From contig NZ_WVNW01000004.1 in NCBI RefSeq assembly GCF_013179285.1, positions 1-64,000 on the forward strand: DNA of 64,000 bases, read 5' to 3'. Numbering within the stretch: the first letter of the stretch is position 1; every line of letters starts with the position of its first letter. Origin of the DNA: Roseobacter sp. HKCCD6576-2 (GTDB taxonomy: Bacteria > Pseudomonadota > Alphaproteobacteria > Rhodobacterales > Rhodobacteraceae). A model generated the notes under the pieces. The model had not been told where the DNA came from and searched no databases. It worked only from the letters and a program-made list of their open reading frames with translations. Below are positions 9,470 to 18,150 of the stretch, one piece after another. The position numbers and the translations under genes were made by a program.

Positions 9470-10011
9470 GGCGCTTGGGGTCGTTGATCCGACCCTTCGC
9501 CGTTCTTGCGGCACTGGCCCCCGGGCTGGCGCTGGCGAACCCACAGGTCGGGCCAGGCCTCGCCACGCTTGATTACGGCATTTATTGCGCCGAAACACCA
9601 GATATCGTGGAAGAGGCACCGGGAACCGCCTCGGGTGTCATCAACCTCGTCGCGGAGATTCCGGTGCTGCGATGGCGGCAATTGGTCGTGCCGGACGATA
9701 TCGGCATCGGCTTCGGCGTCATCGTTGAGCCGCATCCCGGCGAAACCTTGGAGCCGGTGATCGTGACCGTGACGCACCCACCTTTCCCCGACAGCGGTAT
9801 CGAGGTGGAGCAATGGATCACCACCATCGAAAGTGACAGTCAGAGCTTGATGGGGTTCAGCTTCGAGCTACCGGAAGAGCAGGTCCATGGCGAATGGACC
9901 TTTAGCGCCAGCTATGAGGGCGAGGAGCTTTATCACATCGCCTTCGAAGTGGTGCCAGGCTCCGCTCTCCCAAACATGGTGATCACCTGCATGGGCGGTG
10001 CACTGTCTTAG
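9466..10011 (+). CDS. Secreted protein, probably DUF3859 family
   Basis: The 181-aa product has an N-terminal signal peptide (basic start, hydrophobic core [14 protein letters not shown], likely cleavage after ALA near 24). The rest is predicted beta-rich and resembles the DUF3859 family of roseobacter periplasmic proteins, which I recall only moderately well. Function is unknown. The GTG start overlaps the pckA stop by 4 bases, so it is co-translated with pckA. Its stop overlaps the stop of the convergent dioxygenase gene. Confidence 0.75.
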   Translation: MRRLGSLIRPFAVLAALAPGLALANPQVGPGLATLDYGIYCAETPDIVEEAPGTASGVINLVAEIPVLRWRQLVVPDDIGIGFGVIVEPHPGETLEPVIVTVTHPPFPDSGIEVEQWITTIESDSQSLMGFSFELPEEQVHGEWTFSASYEGEELYHIAFEVVPGSALPNMVITCMGGALS

Positions 10012-11063
10012 TCCAAAGGCGCGTGGAGCCGTGTTTCCGCCGTGATGATCCCGCCGCGCGCGCCGATCTCAAGCGATCCATAACGCTCCGCGAAGACCGG
10101 CGGCAACGGGCGGTCGCCTGGCAGAGATAGCCAAAGCCGAAAGAGATGCCGCCGCCGCGCCGGTTCCGGCCAATCGGTGAAACCGGTCCGGTCATGCAAT
10201 TGGCTGTGGTTATAGACAAATTGCATGTCGCCCGGCTCCAACTGCATCCCGAAATTCAGCTCCGGGTCATTGGCCAGGGCATCGAACATATCAAGCGCGG
10301 CCACATGCTCCGGTGTTAGCCGCAGCGCACCTTCAAACCGTTGTGCGGAGTCGATATATTGCCGCTGATAAAACACAGTGAGCTTGCCCGCATGCCAGGA
10401 GAGCGCCGGGATTTCCATATAGGGTTTCGCACCCTCGGGCACCTCGCCCCGCCGGTCGGTCGCAATCGGCTCGAAAAGACGGCGCAAGAGGTCGGGCCGC
10501 TCGGCACGCATCCGGTTATAGATGCTTTCGGCACTCACGAGCAGTGACAGACCGCCCTCTTTCGCCGCATTCAGGCAGAGCAGACCGACGCAATCGGCAC
10601 TGTCCGTATGAAAGCTTTGCCGTGCCGCCGTTTGGTAAATCCGCACATTTGGATCATTCGCGTCGGCCCCGGTATTGCGCACATGGCCGAGAATATGCCC
10701 CGCCGCGTTTTGGGACCGGGCCGAGCCCAAATGCGCACCGATCCCGCAGAAGATCGTTGCGGCCATGCGCTGATCATAGCGCGCGACCGGCAGGCCGCGC
10801 AGCACTTCGACACCAACCCCGTGGAGCAGTTTCTCTTTCAGCGCAGCAAGATGATCTGCAAAGGGGCCAAGGGGGAACGCGGCGGCAGTGATCTCCCCCA
10901 CATCGCGCCCGAGCGCCAGGAAATGCGTGGCCGCCTGTTCCAGATCGGCAATGTCCTCCGGCGAGAGTTCGACAAGCCAGCGCTCCGGCGCTGCGGCCAT
11001 CTCCGCGCCGAGCCAGGCAGCAGGCCCCTCCAACCGCTTCGGCATATCTTCCAAACGGATCAT
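10008..11063 (-). CDS. TauD/TfdA-family Fe(II)/2-oxoglutarate dioxygenase
   Basis: The 351-aa protein has the facial triad of this family: HTD in QSFHTDSADC, the distal His in NHSQLHDR, and the 2-oxoglutarate-binding Arg in RRRHLFRLWLS. These enzymes hydroxylate small molecules with O2, Fe(II) and 2-oxoglutarate; the substrate here is unknown. ATG 11063 is preferred to GTG 11066 because GGAGGG lies about 7 bases before it. The gene is downstream of a TauE/SafE exporter on the same strand, which hints at a sulfonate or organic-acid substrate but does not prove it. Confidence 0.88.
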   Translation of the reverse strand: MIRLEDMPKRLEGPAAWLGAEMAAAPERWLVELSPEDIADLEQAATHFLALGRDVGEITAAAFPLGPFADHLAALKEKLLHGVGVEVLRGLPVARYDQRMAATIFCGIGAHLGSARSQNAAGHILGHVRNTGADANDPNVRIYQTAARQSFHTDSADCVGLLCLNAAKEGGLSLLVSAESIYNRMRAERPDLLRRLFEPIATDRRGEVPEGAKPYMEIPALSWHAGKLTVFYQRQYIDSAQRFEGALRLTPEHVAALDMFDALANDPELNFGMQLEPGDMQFVYNHSQLHDRTGFTDWPEPARRRHLFRLWLSLPGDRPLPPVFAERYGSLEIGARGGIITAETRLHAPLD

Positions 11064-11088
11064 CACATCACCCTCCCCAGGGGCGACG

Positions 11089-11859
11089 CTAGCCCATGAT
11101 CCCGCGCCGCACCAGATTGGCGCCGGCCACCACCAACACGATCAGGGTCGCCTTGCGGAACAGATTCGCATCAAGCCGGTCGCTCAACCAAAACCCCACC
11201 TGCATCCCGAGAAAGGCCGGAATGAGCAACGCAGCGGAAAACGGTGCCGTCACCGTGTTCAAGACGCCGGATTGCAGGTGCCCGAGAAAGAGGCTGACCG
11301 CGCCCAAACCATAGACCACGCCTTGCACCAACATCTGCTTGGCTTTCGGCGTCTCCAAAGCGATGAGGTAGAGCACCGTCGGCGGTCCCCAGGTGCCGGT
11401 CAAGCCGCCGAGCCCACCCGCGAAAAGGCCCACACCCCATTCCGCCGCGAGCCGTCTGTTCTGCGGGATATGGAAGCGGACGCCAAAGAGTTGGATCAGC
11501 GATAAGCCCACAACGGGGATGCCCAGAACCAGATACATCACCTGCGTCGGGATGATGGTGACGAATTGCGCCACCACCAAGATCATCACACAGACAATCA
11601 GAATGTAGCGCCGGTATTCGAGCACCACGGCCTTGGCTTCGGCCAGGCCGAACCGCATCACCTGTTGGAAATTCGTCATCACAATCGGTAAGACGATGCC
11701 CGCGATGGCCAATTGCGGCTCGAGGAAGAGCGAAAGGCCGGAGATCATCACCAAAGGCATCGCAAACCCAACCGCCCCTTTTACGAACCCGGCCACAAAG
11801 GTCACGCCCAAAGCCGCCAAGAAGGCCCAAAGCGGCATCAGGTTCAACGTCTCTTGCAT
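11089..11859 (-). CDS. Sulfite exporter TauE/SafE family membrane protein
   Basis: The 256-aa integral membrane protein has about eight hydrophobic segments and the family's two half-repeats, the first with FVKGAVGFAMPLVM and the second with GGLGGLTGTWGPPTVLYL. Members move sulfite, sulfoacetate or other small organic anions out of the cell. It starts at ATG 11859 with AAGGGG upstream. It reads into the dioxygenase gene 25 bases later, so the two probably form an operon, divergent from mcd. Confidence 0.92.
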   Translation of the reverse strand: MQETLNLMPLWAFLAALGVTFVAGFVKGAVGFAMPLVMISGLSLFLEPQLAIAGIVLPIVMTNFQQVMRFGLAEAKAVVLEYRRYILIVCVMILVVAQFVTIIPTQVMYLVLGIPVVGLSLIQLFGVRFHIPQNRRLAAEWGVGLFAGGLGGLTGTWGPPTVLYLIALETPKAKQMLVQGVVYGLGAVSLFLGHLQSGVLNTVTAPFSAALLIPAFLGMQVGFWLSDRLDANLFRKATLIVLVVAGANLVRRGIMG

Positions 11860-11895
11860 ATCTGTGTCCCCTTCCTGTCCTTCCTATCGCGTCGC

Positions 11896-11976
11896 TGCAG
11901 CGCAAAACAAGTGAGACATTTTCGGTCTTTTTGCGTGTATATGTTGTATTTTTCTTGCGCTGCATCTGCAAAATGC
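11896..11976. promoter_or_regulatory. Repeat-bearing control region upstream of mcd
   Basis: A 10-bp inverted repeat, TGCAGCGCAA (11896-11905) and TTGCGCTGCA (11955-11964), encloses 49 AT-rich bases likely to hold a promoter. Next to the right arm is GCAAAATGC (11968-11976), whose complement GCATTTTGC recurs upstream of mcl1 (37257-37265). The operator role is inference. Confidence 0.4.
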
Positions 11977-12014
11977 CTAATTCCAACGCAGACCCGATGC
12001 GACCGGAGAGACCC

Positions 12015-13706
12015 ATGCCAGATGATGGACAGCCGATGACCGAGAATGCGACCCAAACCGTGCTTCTGCCCGATCTCTTGACCCTGACGGGCGAGGCCAT
12101 TCCGCCGGTTGAGGCACTTCTGGCAACCGCCACGGATCGGGTGCGGGAGTTGGTCAGCGCGGAGGGCCGCGTGTCTGGCGCGGCGCTTGAAGCGCATCAG
12201 ACGGCAGCGCATGGATTGGCTTGGCTGGCAACCTATGTGGAATCGCTGCGTCAGATGCAGGGTTGGGCCCAGAAGCTCTCGGCAGAGGGGCAATTCGGCG
12301 AGACCGAGGCACTGATCCATCAGATCGCGTTTGGTGAGTATCTCTGGCAGATCTATGGCGGCATCCCGATGTCTCAGGGGGAGATTCTGCGGATGCAAGA
12401 CCTGGGGCTCACTCAGGACGATCAGCGCGGCATGATGGCGCCCTCGGTCATGTTGCTTTGCCAGTCCGGCAACACCCAGGCGGCGCGTCTGCGCCTGGTC
12501 GAACTGATGCAAGAGCAAGCCGCGAATATCACCTTTGGCGCGACCGGTCTGGATGATGAGCTTGAGATGATCCGCGAGCAATTCCGGCGCTATGCGGTCG
12601 AGAAGGTCGAACCCTTCGCCCATGATTGGCATCTCAACGATGAGTTGATCCCGATCGAGGTGATCGAAGAGCTGGCTGAGATGGGCGTTTTCGGCCTGAC
12701 CATCCCTGAGGAATATGGCGGGTTCGGCCTGTCGAAAGCCTCGATGTGCGTGGTCTCGGAAGAGCTGTCGCGCGGCTATATTGGCGTCGGTTCACTTGGC
12801 ACACGATCAGAGATCGCGGCGGAACTGATCCTGACCGGCGGCACCGACGCGCAGAAAGCCAAATGGCTCCCGCAAATCGCCAGCGCGGAGACCCTACCGA
12901 CTGCGGTGTTCACCGAACCCAATACCGGCTCCGACCTCGGCAGCTTGCGCACCCGCGCCGTGAAAGAGGGTGACGATTACCGCGTCACCGGCAACAAGAC
13001 CTGGATCACCCATGCGGCACGGACCCATGTGATGACGCTTCTGGCCCGGACCGATCCGGAGACCAGCAATTACAAGGGCCTCAGCATGTTCCTGGCAGAA
13101 AAGACGCCGGGCGATGATGCGAACCCCTTCCCAACCGAGGGCATGACCGGCGGCGAGATTGAGGTGCTTGGTTATCGCGGGATGAAGGAATACGAGCTTG
13201 GTTTCGACAATTTCCATGTGAAGGGCGAGAACCTCCTGGGCGGCGAGGAAGGCATGGGTTTCAAACACCTGATGGAGACCTTTGAGAGCGCTCGGATTCA
13301 GACCGCCGCGCGGGCCATTGGTGTGGCACAATCGGCGCTGGATGTGGGCCTGCAATATGCCGAGGACCGCAAGCAATTCGGCAAATCGCTGATCGCCTTC
13401 CCGCGCGTTGCCTCGAAACTGGCGATGATGGCGGTGGAGATCATGATCGCGCGGCAGCTCACTTATTTCAGCGCGGCGGAGAAAGACGAAGGCCGCCGCT
13501 GCGACCTGGAGGCTGGGATGGCGAAACTGCTTGGCGCGCGGGTGGCCTGGGCCGCAGCGGATAATGCGCTACAAATCCATGGCGGCAATGGTTTTGCGCT
13601 GGAATACAAGGTCAGCCGAATCTTGTGTGATGCGCGGATTCTCAACATCTTCGAAGGTGCGGCGGAGATACAGGCGCAAGTCATCGCTCGGCGTTTGCTC
13701 GGCTGA
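12015..13706 (+). CDS. mcd: (2S)-methylsuccinyl-CoA dehydrogenase
   Basis: This acyl-CoA dehydrogenase paralog carries an N-terminal extension of about 170 residues before the usual fold, the hallmark of Mcd of the ethylmalonyl-CoA pathway. It oxidises methylsuccinyl-CoA to mesaconyl-CoA, passing electrons to ETF. The catalytic domain shows FTEPNTGSDL, GNKTWITHA, RKQFGKSL, LQIHGGNGF and the terminal IFEGAAEIQAQ. ATG 12015 (563 aa) is chosen because GGAGAG sits 4 bases before it; the frame is open to a TTG at 11931, and ATG 12036 is possible. Its partner mcl1 is at 37421-38377. Confidence 0.9.
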   Translation: MPDDGQPMTENATQTVLLPDLLTLTGEAIPPVEALLATATDRVRELVSAEGRVSGAALEAHQTAAHGLAWLATYVESLRQMQGWAQKLSAEGQFGETEALIHQIAFGEYLWQIYGGIPMSQGEILRMQDLGLTQDDQRGMMAPSVMLLCQSGNTQAARLRLVELMQEQAANITFGATGLDDELEMIREQFRRYAVEKVEPFAHDWHLNDELIPIEVIEELAEMGVFGLTIPEEYGGFGLSKASMCVVSEELSRGYIGVGSLGTRSEIAAELILTGGTDAQKAKWLPQIASAETLPTAVFTEPNTGSDLGSLRTRAVKEGDDYRVTGNKTWITHAARTHVMTLLARTDPETSNYKGLSMFLAEKTPGDDANPFPTEGMTGGEIEVLGYRGMKEYELGFDNFHVKGENLLGGEEGMGFKHLMETFESARIQTAARAIGVAQSALDVGLQYAEDRKQFGKSLIAFPRVASKLAMMAVEIMIARQLTYFSAAEKDEGRRCDLEAGMAKLLGARVAWAAADNALQIHGGNGFALEYKVSRILCDARILNIFEGAAEIQAQVIARRLLG

Positions 13707-13754
13707 GATCTGGGCAGGCAATCGGCCCACCTTCCCCGTCCCAGCGGGTCTGCA

Positions 13755-13810
13755 TTATCCAGGATTATCCACGTTTGGATAACTATCCCATCTGTGATAG
13801 TCTTGGATAA
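13755..13810. repeat. Cluster of four TTATCCA heptamers upstream of the ATPase gene
   Basis: TTATCCA occurs at 13755 and 13765 on the plus strand, a 10-base period, and in reverse at 13774-13782 (TTTGGATAA) and 13802-13810 (CTTGGATAA). The second is TTATCCACG, one base from the canonical DnaA box TTATCCACA, and the third reads TTATCCAAA. The two middle copies form the palindrome TTATCC-N6-GGATAA. The last one runs into the ATG of the ATPase gene, which has no visible ribosome binding site. Confidence 0.6.
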
Positions 13811-14928
13811 TGACCAAATCGCATTGGCACTACACCCGCACAGATTTCCTCGACACGGTCTTCACCATGCTGGTCAGCGGCCCGGTGCAGGCGATCTCAC
13901 TCTTCGGGCCCCGCAGGATCGGCAAAACCCAGTTCCTGCAATATGATCTCGCACCACGGGCCGAGATGTACGGCCACAAAGTCGCCTATGCCTCCTTCTG
14001 GCAGATGCCGACCTCGCCACTGGCGATCCTGCTTTACGAATTGGATCAAGCGATCCGCGCCGACCCAATCACCACAAGGCTGGCCCGGGGTACATTGGCC
14101 CTCTCTCCGAAACTGCGCCTCCGCGACCCCAGCCGTCGGGGGGAGATCGAAATCGATCTCAGCGATCTGAAAGGCAAAGCGCCTGAGGATCATCTGCTGC
14201 TGCTGGATCAGTATTGCGAGAAACTGAGCAACCAGAAACACCCGACGATCCTGCTGTTTGACGAGTTTCAGGAAATTCTGCATGCGCCGGAAGCCAATGC
14301 GATCATGGCCGCGCTTCGCACCGCGCTCGACAAACGCAAAACCGGGCTATCGGTCGTGTTTACCGGCTCGTCGCAATCGGGCCTGAAACGAGTCTTCTCG
14401 CAACGCGACGCGCCGTTTTTCAACTTCGCGACTGAGATCACTTTGCCGCCCTTGCCGGATGCCTTTGTGACGCAGCAACTCAAAGCGTTTCACGAAACCT
14501 ATCGCGGGCGGGTCGCCGCGGAGACCGCGCAAGCCGCGTTTGAGGATTTCGACCGCAACCCGTTGATGTTCCAGATTTGGTTGAACGCCCTCCCCCTGAA
14601 CGGGTTCGATGATGCCGCAGCCCGCGCGCAGGTGACGCAGCAAATGGCGGAAACCGGCGGGTATGATCGGACCTGGCTCGGCCTCAGCCCGATCCAACGG
14701 GCGATGCTGAGACTGCTGGCCGAGGACGTCCCGCAGCCGACCGGGCAGCGGGGCCATGATTTTCTGAAGACGTTAACCGGCACGAGCTTTACGACCTCGC
14801 AACGCCAAAAGGCGCAAAAGGCCTTGGCCCAGCGCCATCTCATCGACAATTGGCAAGGGCATTGGCATCTGAGCGATCCGCTTCTGAAGGCTTGGGTTTT
14901 GGCACGGCCCGACCGAGATTTTACATGA
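13810..14928 (+). CDS. Stand-alone AAA/STAND-like ATPase with C-terminal winged-helix region
   Basis: The 372-aa protein has a P-loop GPRRIGKT (33-40), Walker B TILLFDEFQEI, a sensor strand VVFTGSSQSG and a C-terminal part predicted as winged helix. It resembles archaeal-type ATPase_2/DUF234-like proteins, seen in chromosomal islands and in some defence or transposon-linked loci, but no partner gene is adjacent. There is no Shine-Dalgarno sequence before ATG 13810, so translation may be leaderless. TTATCC repeats bracket the gene on both sides in opposite orientation (13755-13770 and 14948-14963), suggesting autoregulation or a mobile unit. Function unknown. Confidence 0.8.
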   Translation: MTKSHWHYTRTDFLDTVFTMLVSGPVQAISLFGPRRIGKTQFLQYDLAPRAEMYGHKVAYASFWQMPTSPLAILLYELDQAIRADPITTRLARGTLALSPKLRLRDPSRRGEIEIDLSDLKGKAPEDHLLLLDQYCEKLSNQKHPTILLFDEFQEILHAPEANAIMAALRTALDKRKTGLSVVFTGSSQSGLKRVFSQRDAPFFNFATEITLPPLPDAFVTQQLKAFHETYRGRVAAETAQAAFEDFDRNPLMFQIWLNALPLNGFDDAAARAQVTQQMAETGGYDRTWLGLSPIQRAMLRLLAEDVPQPTGQRGHDFLKTLTGTSFTTSQRQKAQKALAQRHLIDNWQGHWHLSDPLLKAWVLARPDRDFT

Positions 14929-14947
14929 TCGCCATTTATCTCAAGAA

Positions 14948-14963
14948 GGATAATCTCGGATAA
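14948..14963. repeat. GGATAA-N4-GGATAA, inverted counterpart of the upstream TTATCC pair
   Basis: GGATAA at 14948 and 14958 has the same 10-base period as the upstream pair. Its complement, TTATCCGAGATTATCC, matches the left element TTATCCAGGATTATCC (13755-13770) at 14 of 16 bases. The ATPase gene therefore lies between 16-bp imperfect inverted repeats about 1.2 kb apart. I found no target-site duplication outside them. Confidence 0.55.
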
Positions 14964-15034
14964 ATCTTGCCGGCTGGAAATTCCGCCACAACCCGTTTCT
15001 TGAAGATCGGGGGGATCTGCTCCAATCTACGCCG

Positions 15035-15415
15035 ATGATCCGCCTCGCCCCCCTCATCGGGCTATCCCTCCTTCTGGCGGCCTGCCAAGACGAAACCGTC
15101 TCTGGTTATGCTGGGGGTATCTGGCGTCTGACCGAGATGGCCGGTGACCCCGCGCCGGAAGGCGTGACCTTAGATTTGACCGAACAGGGTCAGATTTCAG
15201 GTCAAGCGCCCTGCAACCGCTATAGCGGCCCCCAAAGCGTCCCTTATCCTTGGTTTGAAACCGGCCCTCTGGCAGTGACCCGCAGGGCCTGCGCCGCATT
15301 GGATGCCGAACGTCGCTATCTGTCGCTGTTGCAATCCATGAGCTTGGCCGAGGTCGCGGGCGATGTCCTCATCCTTTCCAATGAGGCGGGCGGCGAGCTG
15401 GTCTTTGCGCGTTAG
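15035..15415 (+). CDS. META domain lipoprotein (HslJ-like)
   Basis: The 126-aa product has a lipoprotein signal peptide with lipobox LLAAC, lipidated Cys17, then a single META domain ([44 protein letters not shown]). META proteins are small beta-barrel-like envelope proteins; E. coli HslJ is heat-inducible and linked to novobiocin tolerance, but no general function is known. It is likely anchored in the outer or inner membrane facing the periplasm. Its stop overlaps that of convergent recO. Confidence 0.88.
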   Translation: MIRLAPLIGLSLLLAACQDETVSGYAGGIWRLTEMAGDPAPEGVTLDLTEQGQISGQAPCNRYSGPQSVPYPWFETGPLAVTRRACAALDAERRYLSLLQSMSLAEVAGDVLILSNEAGGELVFAR

Positions 15416-16140
15416 GCCGAAGAGTGACGTGCGATCAGGTCAACCAAGCGTTGCCGCGCGGCGGGCATAGGTTTGTCACCAAGCGCCGGGGCCAAATGAT
15501 GCTCCAAGAAATGCCCAGTGAGGCGCAGACCTTGGTCAATCTCTTCCCGGCTAGCCGGGCCTGATTGCAAGAGGCATGCGGGCAGAGGCAATAGCCGATC
15601 CACCCAATCCCCCGCCCCCGCCGCACTCACCGCGCGACCGGTTCGGGGCGAGACATACGCCAAACCATCCCGGGCCCCTGTGACCGCGCAAGAGGACAGA
15701 TCGAGGGCAAACCCCATCTCCCCCAACAGCGCCATTTCCCAACCCAGATAGGCCTGCGCCCAGTTCTCGGCCCCCAACCCATCAAGCAGTGCCACAGACC
15801 GCGCATAAAGCGCCGGATGCGGCGCGCGTTCCGGCAAGGTGAAAGACAAAAGCGCACAAACCGACGCAAGGCCAGCCAGCGCCACCCGATCCGCCAGCGC
15901 CTCAGCGGCGCGGGTTTTCAACGGTTCGACCGTGAAGGCGCCCAAATGCGCCTCAAGCCGCGCCCGCCAAGTGACATCGAGCTGCGCGCCGGGCTGCAGG
16001 ATCGGCGTCATCCGACGCGACGCCCCGCCGCGCACCACGCCCGCATAGCGCCCGTACTCGGGCGTAAACATCTCGATGATCGCTGCGTTTTCGCCATGCG
16101 GTCGGACCGCCAACAAAACACCTTCGTCGCGCCATTCCAT
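15412..16140 (-). CDS. recO: DNA repair protein RecO
   Basis: The 242-aa protein begins [21 protein letters not shown], the typical RecO OB-fold start, and continues with the helical domain ([30 protein letters not shown]). RecO acts with RecR to load RecA on SSB-coated gaps in the RecF pathway. The open frame runs upstream to 16368 but overlaps the divergent gene; ATG 16140 matches family length, and ATG 16149 is possible. In relatives recO follows era/DUF1491 in one operon; here a plus-strand membrane gene separates them. Confidence 0.93.
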   Translation of the reverse strand: MEWRDEGVLLAVRPHGENAAIIEMFTPEYGRYAGVVRGGASRRMTPILQPGAQLDVTWRARLEAHLGAFTVEPLKTRAAEALADRVALAGLASVCALLSFTLPERAPHPALYARSVALLDGLGAENWAQAYLGWEMALLGEMGFALDLSSCAVTGARDGLAYVSPRTGRAVSAAGAGDWVDRLLPLPACLLQSGPASREEIDQGLRLTGHFLEHHLAPALGDKPMPAARQRLVDLIARHSSA

Positions 16141-16204
16141 GCGGATCATCTTCCACGCGGCGCGGCGGTTGTCCATCACCACGCCGCCGTGGCACCTTAC
16201 GCGC

Positions 16205-16819
16205 ATGCCAAACCACACCAGCAGACTGGCTCGAGGATGCGCCGCCCTGATCGCACTGGTGGCTTTGGCCGCTTTGATCTTGCAGACACCGGTTTTGATG
16301 GAACTTAGCGACACCTCTCTCGCCGCAACTTTGTGGGAGATGCCAAGGTATTTCACCAATCTGACCAATGCTCTGGTCGTCCTTACCCTTGGCAGTCTCG
16401 CCCTGGGCCGCGGACCGGTTCGCCCCGTTTGGCTGGCCGCGCTGACCGCATCAATGGTTTTGGTCGGCGCGGTCTATCACCTGCTTTTGGCACATCTCTG
16501 GAACCCGCAAGGTCTGCATTTCTGGACCGATCAGGCGTTGCATAGCGCCGTACCTTTGGGGCTGGGTGTTTGGTGGTTGGCCTATGCACCCAAATCCACC
16601 TTGTCGCTCCGCAGCCTTCCAGCCTTTGCGATCTGGCCCGCGATTTATGCGGTCTATGCCCTGATCCGCGGGGCGTTGGACGGGATGTACCCATACCCCT
16701 TCCTCAATCCGATCGAGTTGGGCTTTGGGCAAGTTGCGCTCAATCTGTTTGGCCTCTTGCTGGCGATCCTAGCTACCGGTGCTGTGATGATCGGGATCGC
16801 AAAGGCAACGCGGCGCTAG
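16205..16819 (+). CDS. Pr6Pr family (FAR-17a/AIG1-like) membrane protein
   Basis: The 204-aa protein has six predicted membrane spans and the features of the bacterial Pr6Pr family: ETF-like FTNLTNAL after span 2, [13 protein letters not shown] mid-protein, and YPYPFLNP near the C-terminal third. Function is unknown; animal relatives are fatty-acid ester hydrolases. ATG 16205 is chosen because upstream codons would overlap divergent recO and are not membrane-like. It interrupts the otherwise minus-strand recO-to-folK cluster. Its stop overlaps that of DUF1491. Confidence 0.82.
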   Translation: MPNHTSRLARGCAALIALVALAALILQTPVLMELSDTSLAATLWEMPRYFTNLTNALVVLTLGSLALGRGPVRPVWLAALTASMVLVGAVYHLLLAHLWNPQGLHFWTDQALHSAVPLGLGVWWLAYAPKSTLSLRSLPAFAIWPAIYAVYALIRGALDGMYPYPFLNPIELGFGQVALNLFGLLLAILATGAVMIGIAKATRR

Positions 16820-17148
16820 GCCAGGCCCTCTTCTTCGAGCAGATGCCGCCCGGCGCGATCTTCGACCTCGATCACCCAAAGATCAGGGTCGAAGCTCTTC
16901 TGTCGCTCAATCGCGGCGTCCACATCCGCCTCCACACCCTCGGCCAGCGTGACCCAAGCACGTTCGCCAGTCATCAGATCGAAACTGCGTTGAAAGGCCC
17001 ACGCCTGGCCGTTGAGCGGGTTTAGCTTCACCAAAACGGCACCCGCGGTCAGATCGCCCTTGGTGGTCACAAAAGCGGGGATGTCGGCCAGTCTGAGCCG
17101 GGCCAGATAGGCCTGTACCCAGAACTCCGCCGTCAGCCGGGGGGTCAT
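16816..17148 (-). CDS. DUF1491 family protein
   Basis: A 110-aa cytoplasmic protein of the alphaproteobacterial DUF1491 family: it opens with RLTAEFWVQAYLARL, followed by TKGDLTAGAVLVKLN and ERQKSFDPDLWVIEVED. Function is unknown. Its start overlaps the era stop by 4 bases, and it follows era in many Rhodobacteraceae, so a ribosome or RNA link is conceivable but unproven. Confidence 0.88.
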   Translation of the reverse strand: MTPRLTAEFWVQAYLARLRLADIPAFVTTKGDLTAGAVLVKLNPLNGQAWAFQRSFDLMTGERAWVTLAEGVEADVDAAIERQKSFDPDLWVIEVEDRAGRHLLEEEGLA

Positions 17149-18050
17149 GCGCCGTCCTTGAAATCCAGACCCATCTCAGAATAGCGCTCGGCCTCGTCCA
17201 GCCAATTGGGCCGAACCTTCACCTGCAAAAACAGATGCACACGGCGGCCTAGGAACTCTTCCAATTCCTCCCGCGCGGCCTTGCTGACGCTCTTGATCGT
17301 CTCGCCCTTGTTGCCCAGCACGATGCCCTTGTGGCCATCGCGCGCGACATAGACGATCTGCTCAATCCGGGCGGAGCCATCTTTGCGCTCCTCCCAGCTC
17401 TCGGTTTCCACGGTGAGTTGATAGGGCAGTTCCTGATGCAAGCGCAGGGTCAGCTTCTCCCGCGTCATCTCAGCCGCAATCATCCGCATCGGCAGATCGG
17501 CAATTTGATCCTCGGGATAAAGCCATGGGCCCTCGGGCACGACCTCGGCCAGCCACTCGCGCAAGTCCTCAACGCCGTGACCCTTCTCGGCGGAGATCAA
17601 AAAGGTCCTCTCAAACGCGAAGGCCGCATTCATTTTCTCGGTCAACGCCAGAAGCACTTCTGCTTTCACCCGATCAATCTTGTTGATCGCCAGCGCCACC
17701 CGGCGGCCCTCGGCCCGCTCGGCCAATCCATCGAGAATAGCCTGGACGCCTTCGGTTAACCCGCGATGCGCCTCGATCAGAAGCACAACCACATCCGCAT
17801 CTGCCGCCCCCGACCAGGCCGCGGCCACCATGGCACGGTCCAATCGTCTGCGCGGGCGGAACAGGCCGGGCGTATCGACAAAGACAATCTGGCTCTCGCC
17901 CGCCATCGCCACACCGCGGATGCGCGCGCGCGTGGTCTGAACCTTGTGGGTCACGATCGAGACCTTTGCCCCAACCATTCGGTTCAGAAGCGTCGACTTG
18001 CCCGCATTGGGTTCGCCAATCAAAGCAACAAATCCGGCGCTTTTCGTCAT
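17145..18050 (-). CDS. era: GTPase Era
   Basis: The 301-aa protein has a Ras-like GTPase domain with G1 GEPNAGKST (12-20), G3 DTPGLF and G4 NKID, followed by the C-terminal KH domain with GNKGETIKSVSKAAR. Era binds the 3' end of 16S rRNA and helps small-subunit assembly. It is downstream of rnc with a 100-base gap holding palindromic repeats, and is translationally coupled to DUF1491. Confidence 0.98.
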   Translation of the reverse strand: MTKSAGFVALIGEPNAGKSTLLNRMVGAKVSIVTHKVQTTRARIRGVAMAGESQIVFVDTPGLFRPRRRLDRAMVAAAWSGAADADVVVLLIEAHRGLTEGVQAILDGLAERAEGRRVALAINKIDRVKAEVLLALTEKMNAAFAFERTFLISAEKGHGVEDLREWLAEVVPEGPWLYPEDQIADLPMRMIAAEMTREKLTLRLHQELPYQLTVETESWEERKDGSARIEQIVYVARDGHKGIVLGNKGETIKSVSKAAREELEEFLGRRVHLFLQVKVRPNWLDEAERYSEMGLDFKDGA

Positions 18051-18091
18051 TTGTCTTTCCTCAATCTACGCGGTCGGGGTCCAGCGCGGCC

Positions 18092-18134
18092 CGGAAAACA
18101 CCCGTTTTCCGCCCGTTTTCTTCGAAGAAAACGG
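18092..18134. repeat. Two adjacent palindromes between rnc and era
   Basis: CGGAAAAC (18092-18099) pairs with GTTTTCCG (18104-18111) around a 4-base loop. Immediately after, 18113-18134 is a perfect 22-base palindrome centred on TTCGAA with arms CCGTTTTC and GAAAACGG. Neither has a T run at the minus-strand exit. A similar pair occurs at 62214-62252. Confidence 0.65.
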
Positions 18135-18150
18135 CCCCCGGACGCGGCCC

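Noticed and set aside
13755-13810. The TTATCC cluster as a chromosomal replication origin
   Set aside because: Box matches to TTATCCACA are imperfect, there is no AT-rich unwinding region or dnaA/hemE/parAB neighbourhood; an operator or titration site is more likely.
13755-14963. An insertion sequence carrying the ATPase gene
   Set aside because: No transposase motif, no target-site duplication; the inverted repeats alone are not enough, so it is reported only as an observation.
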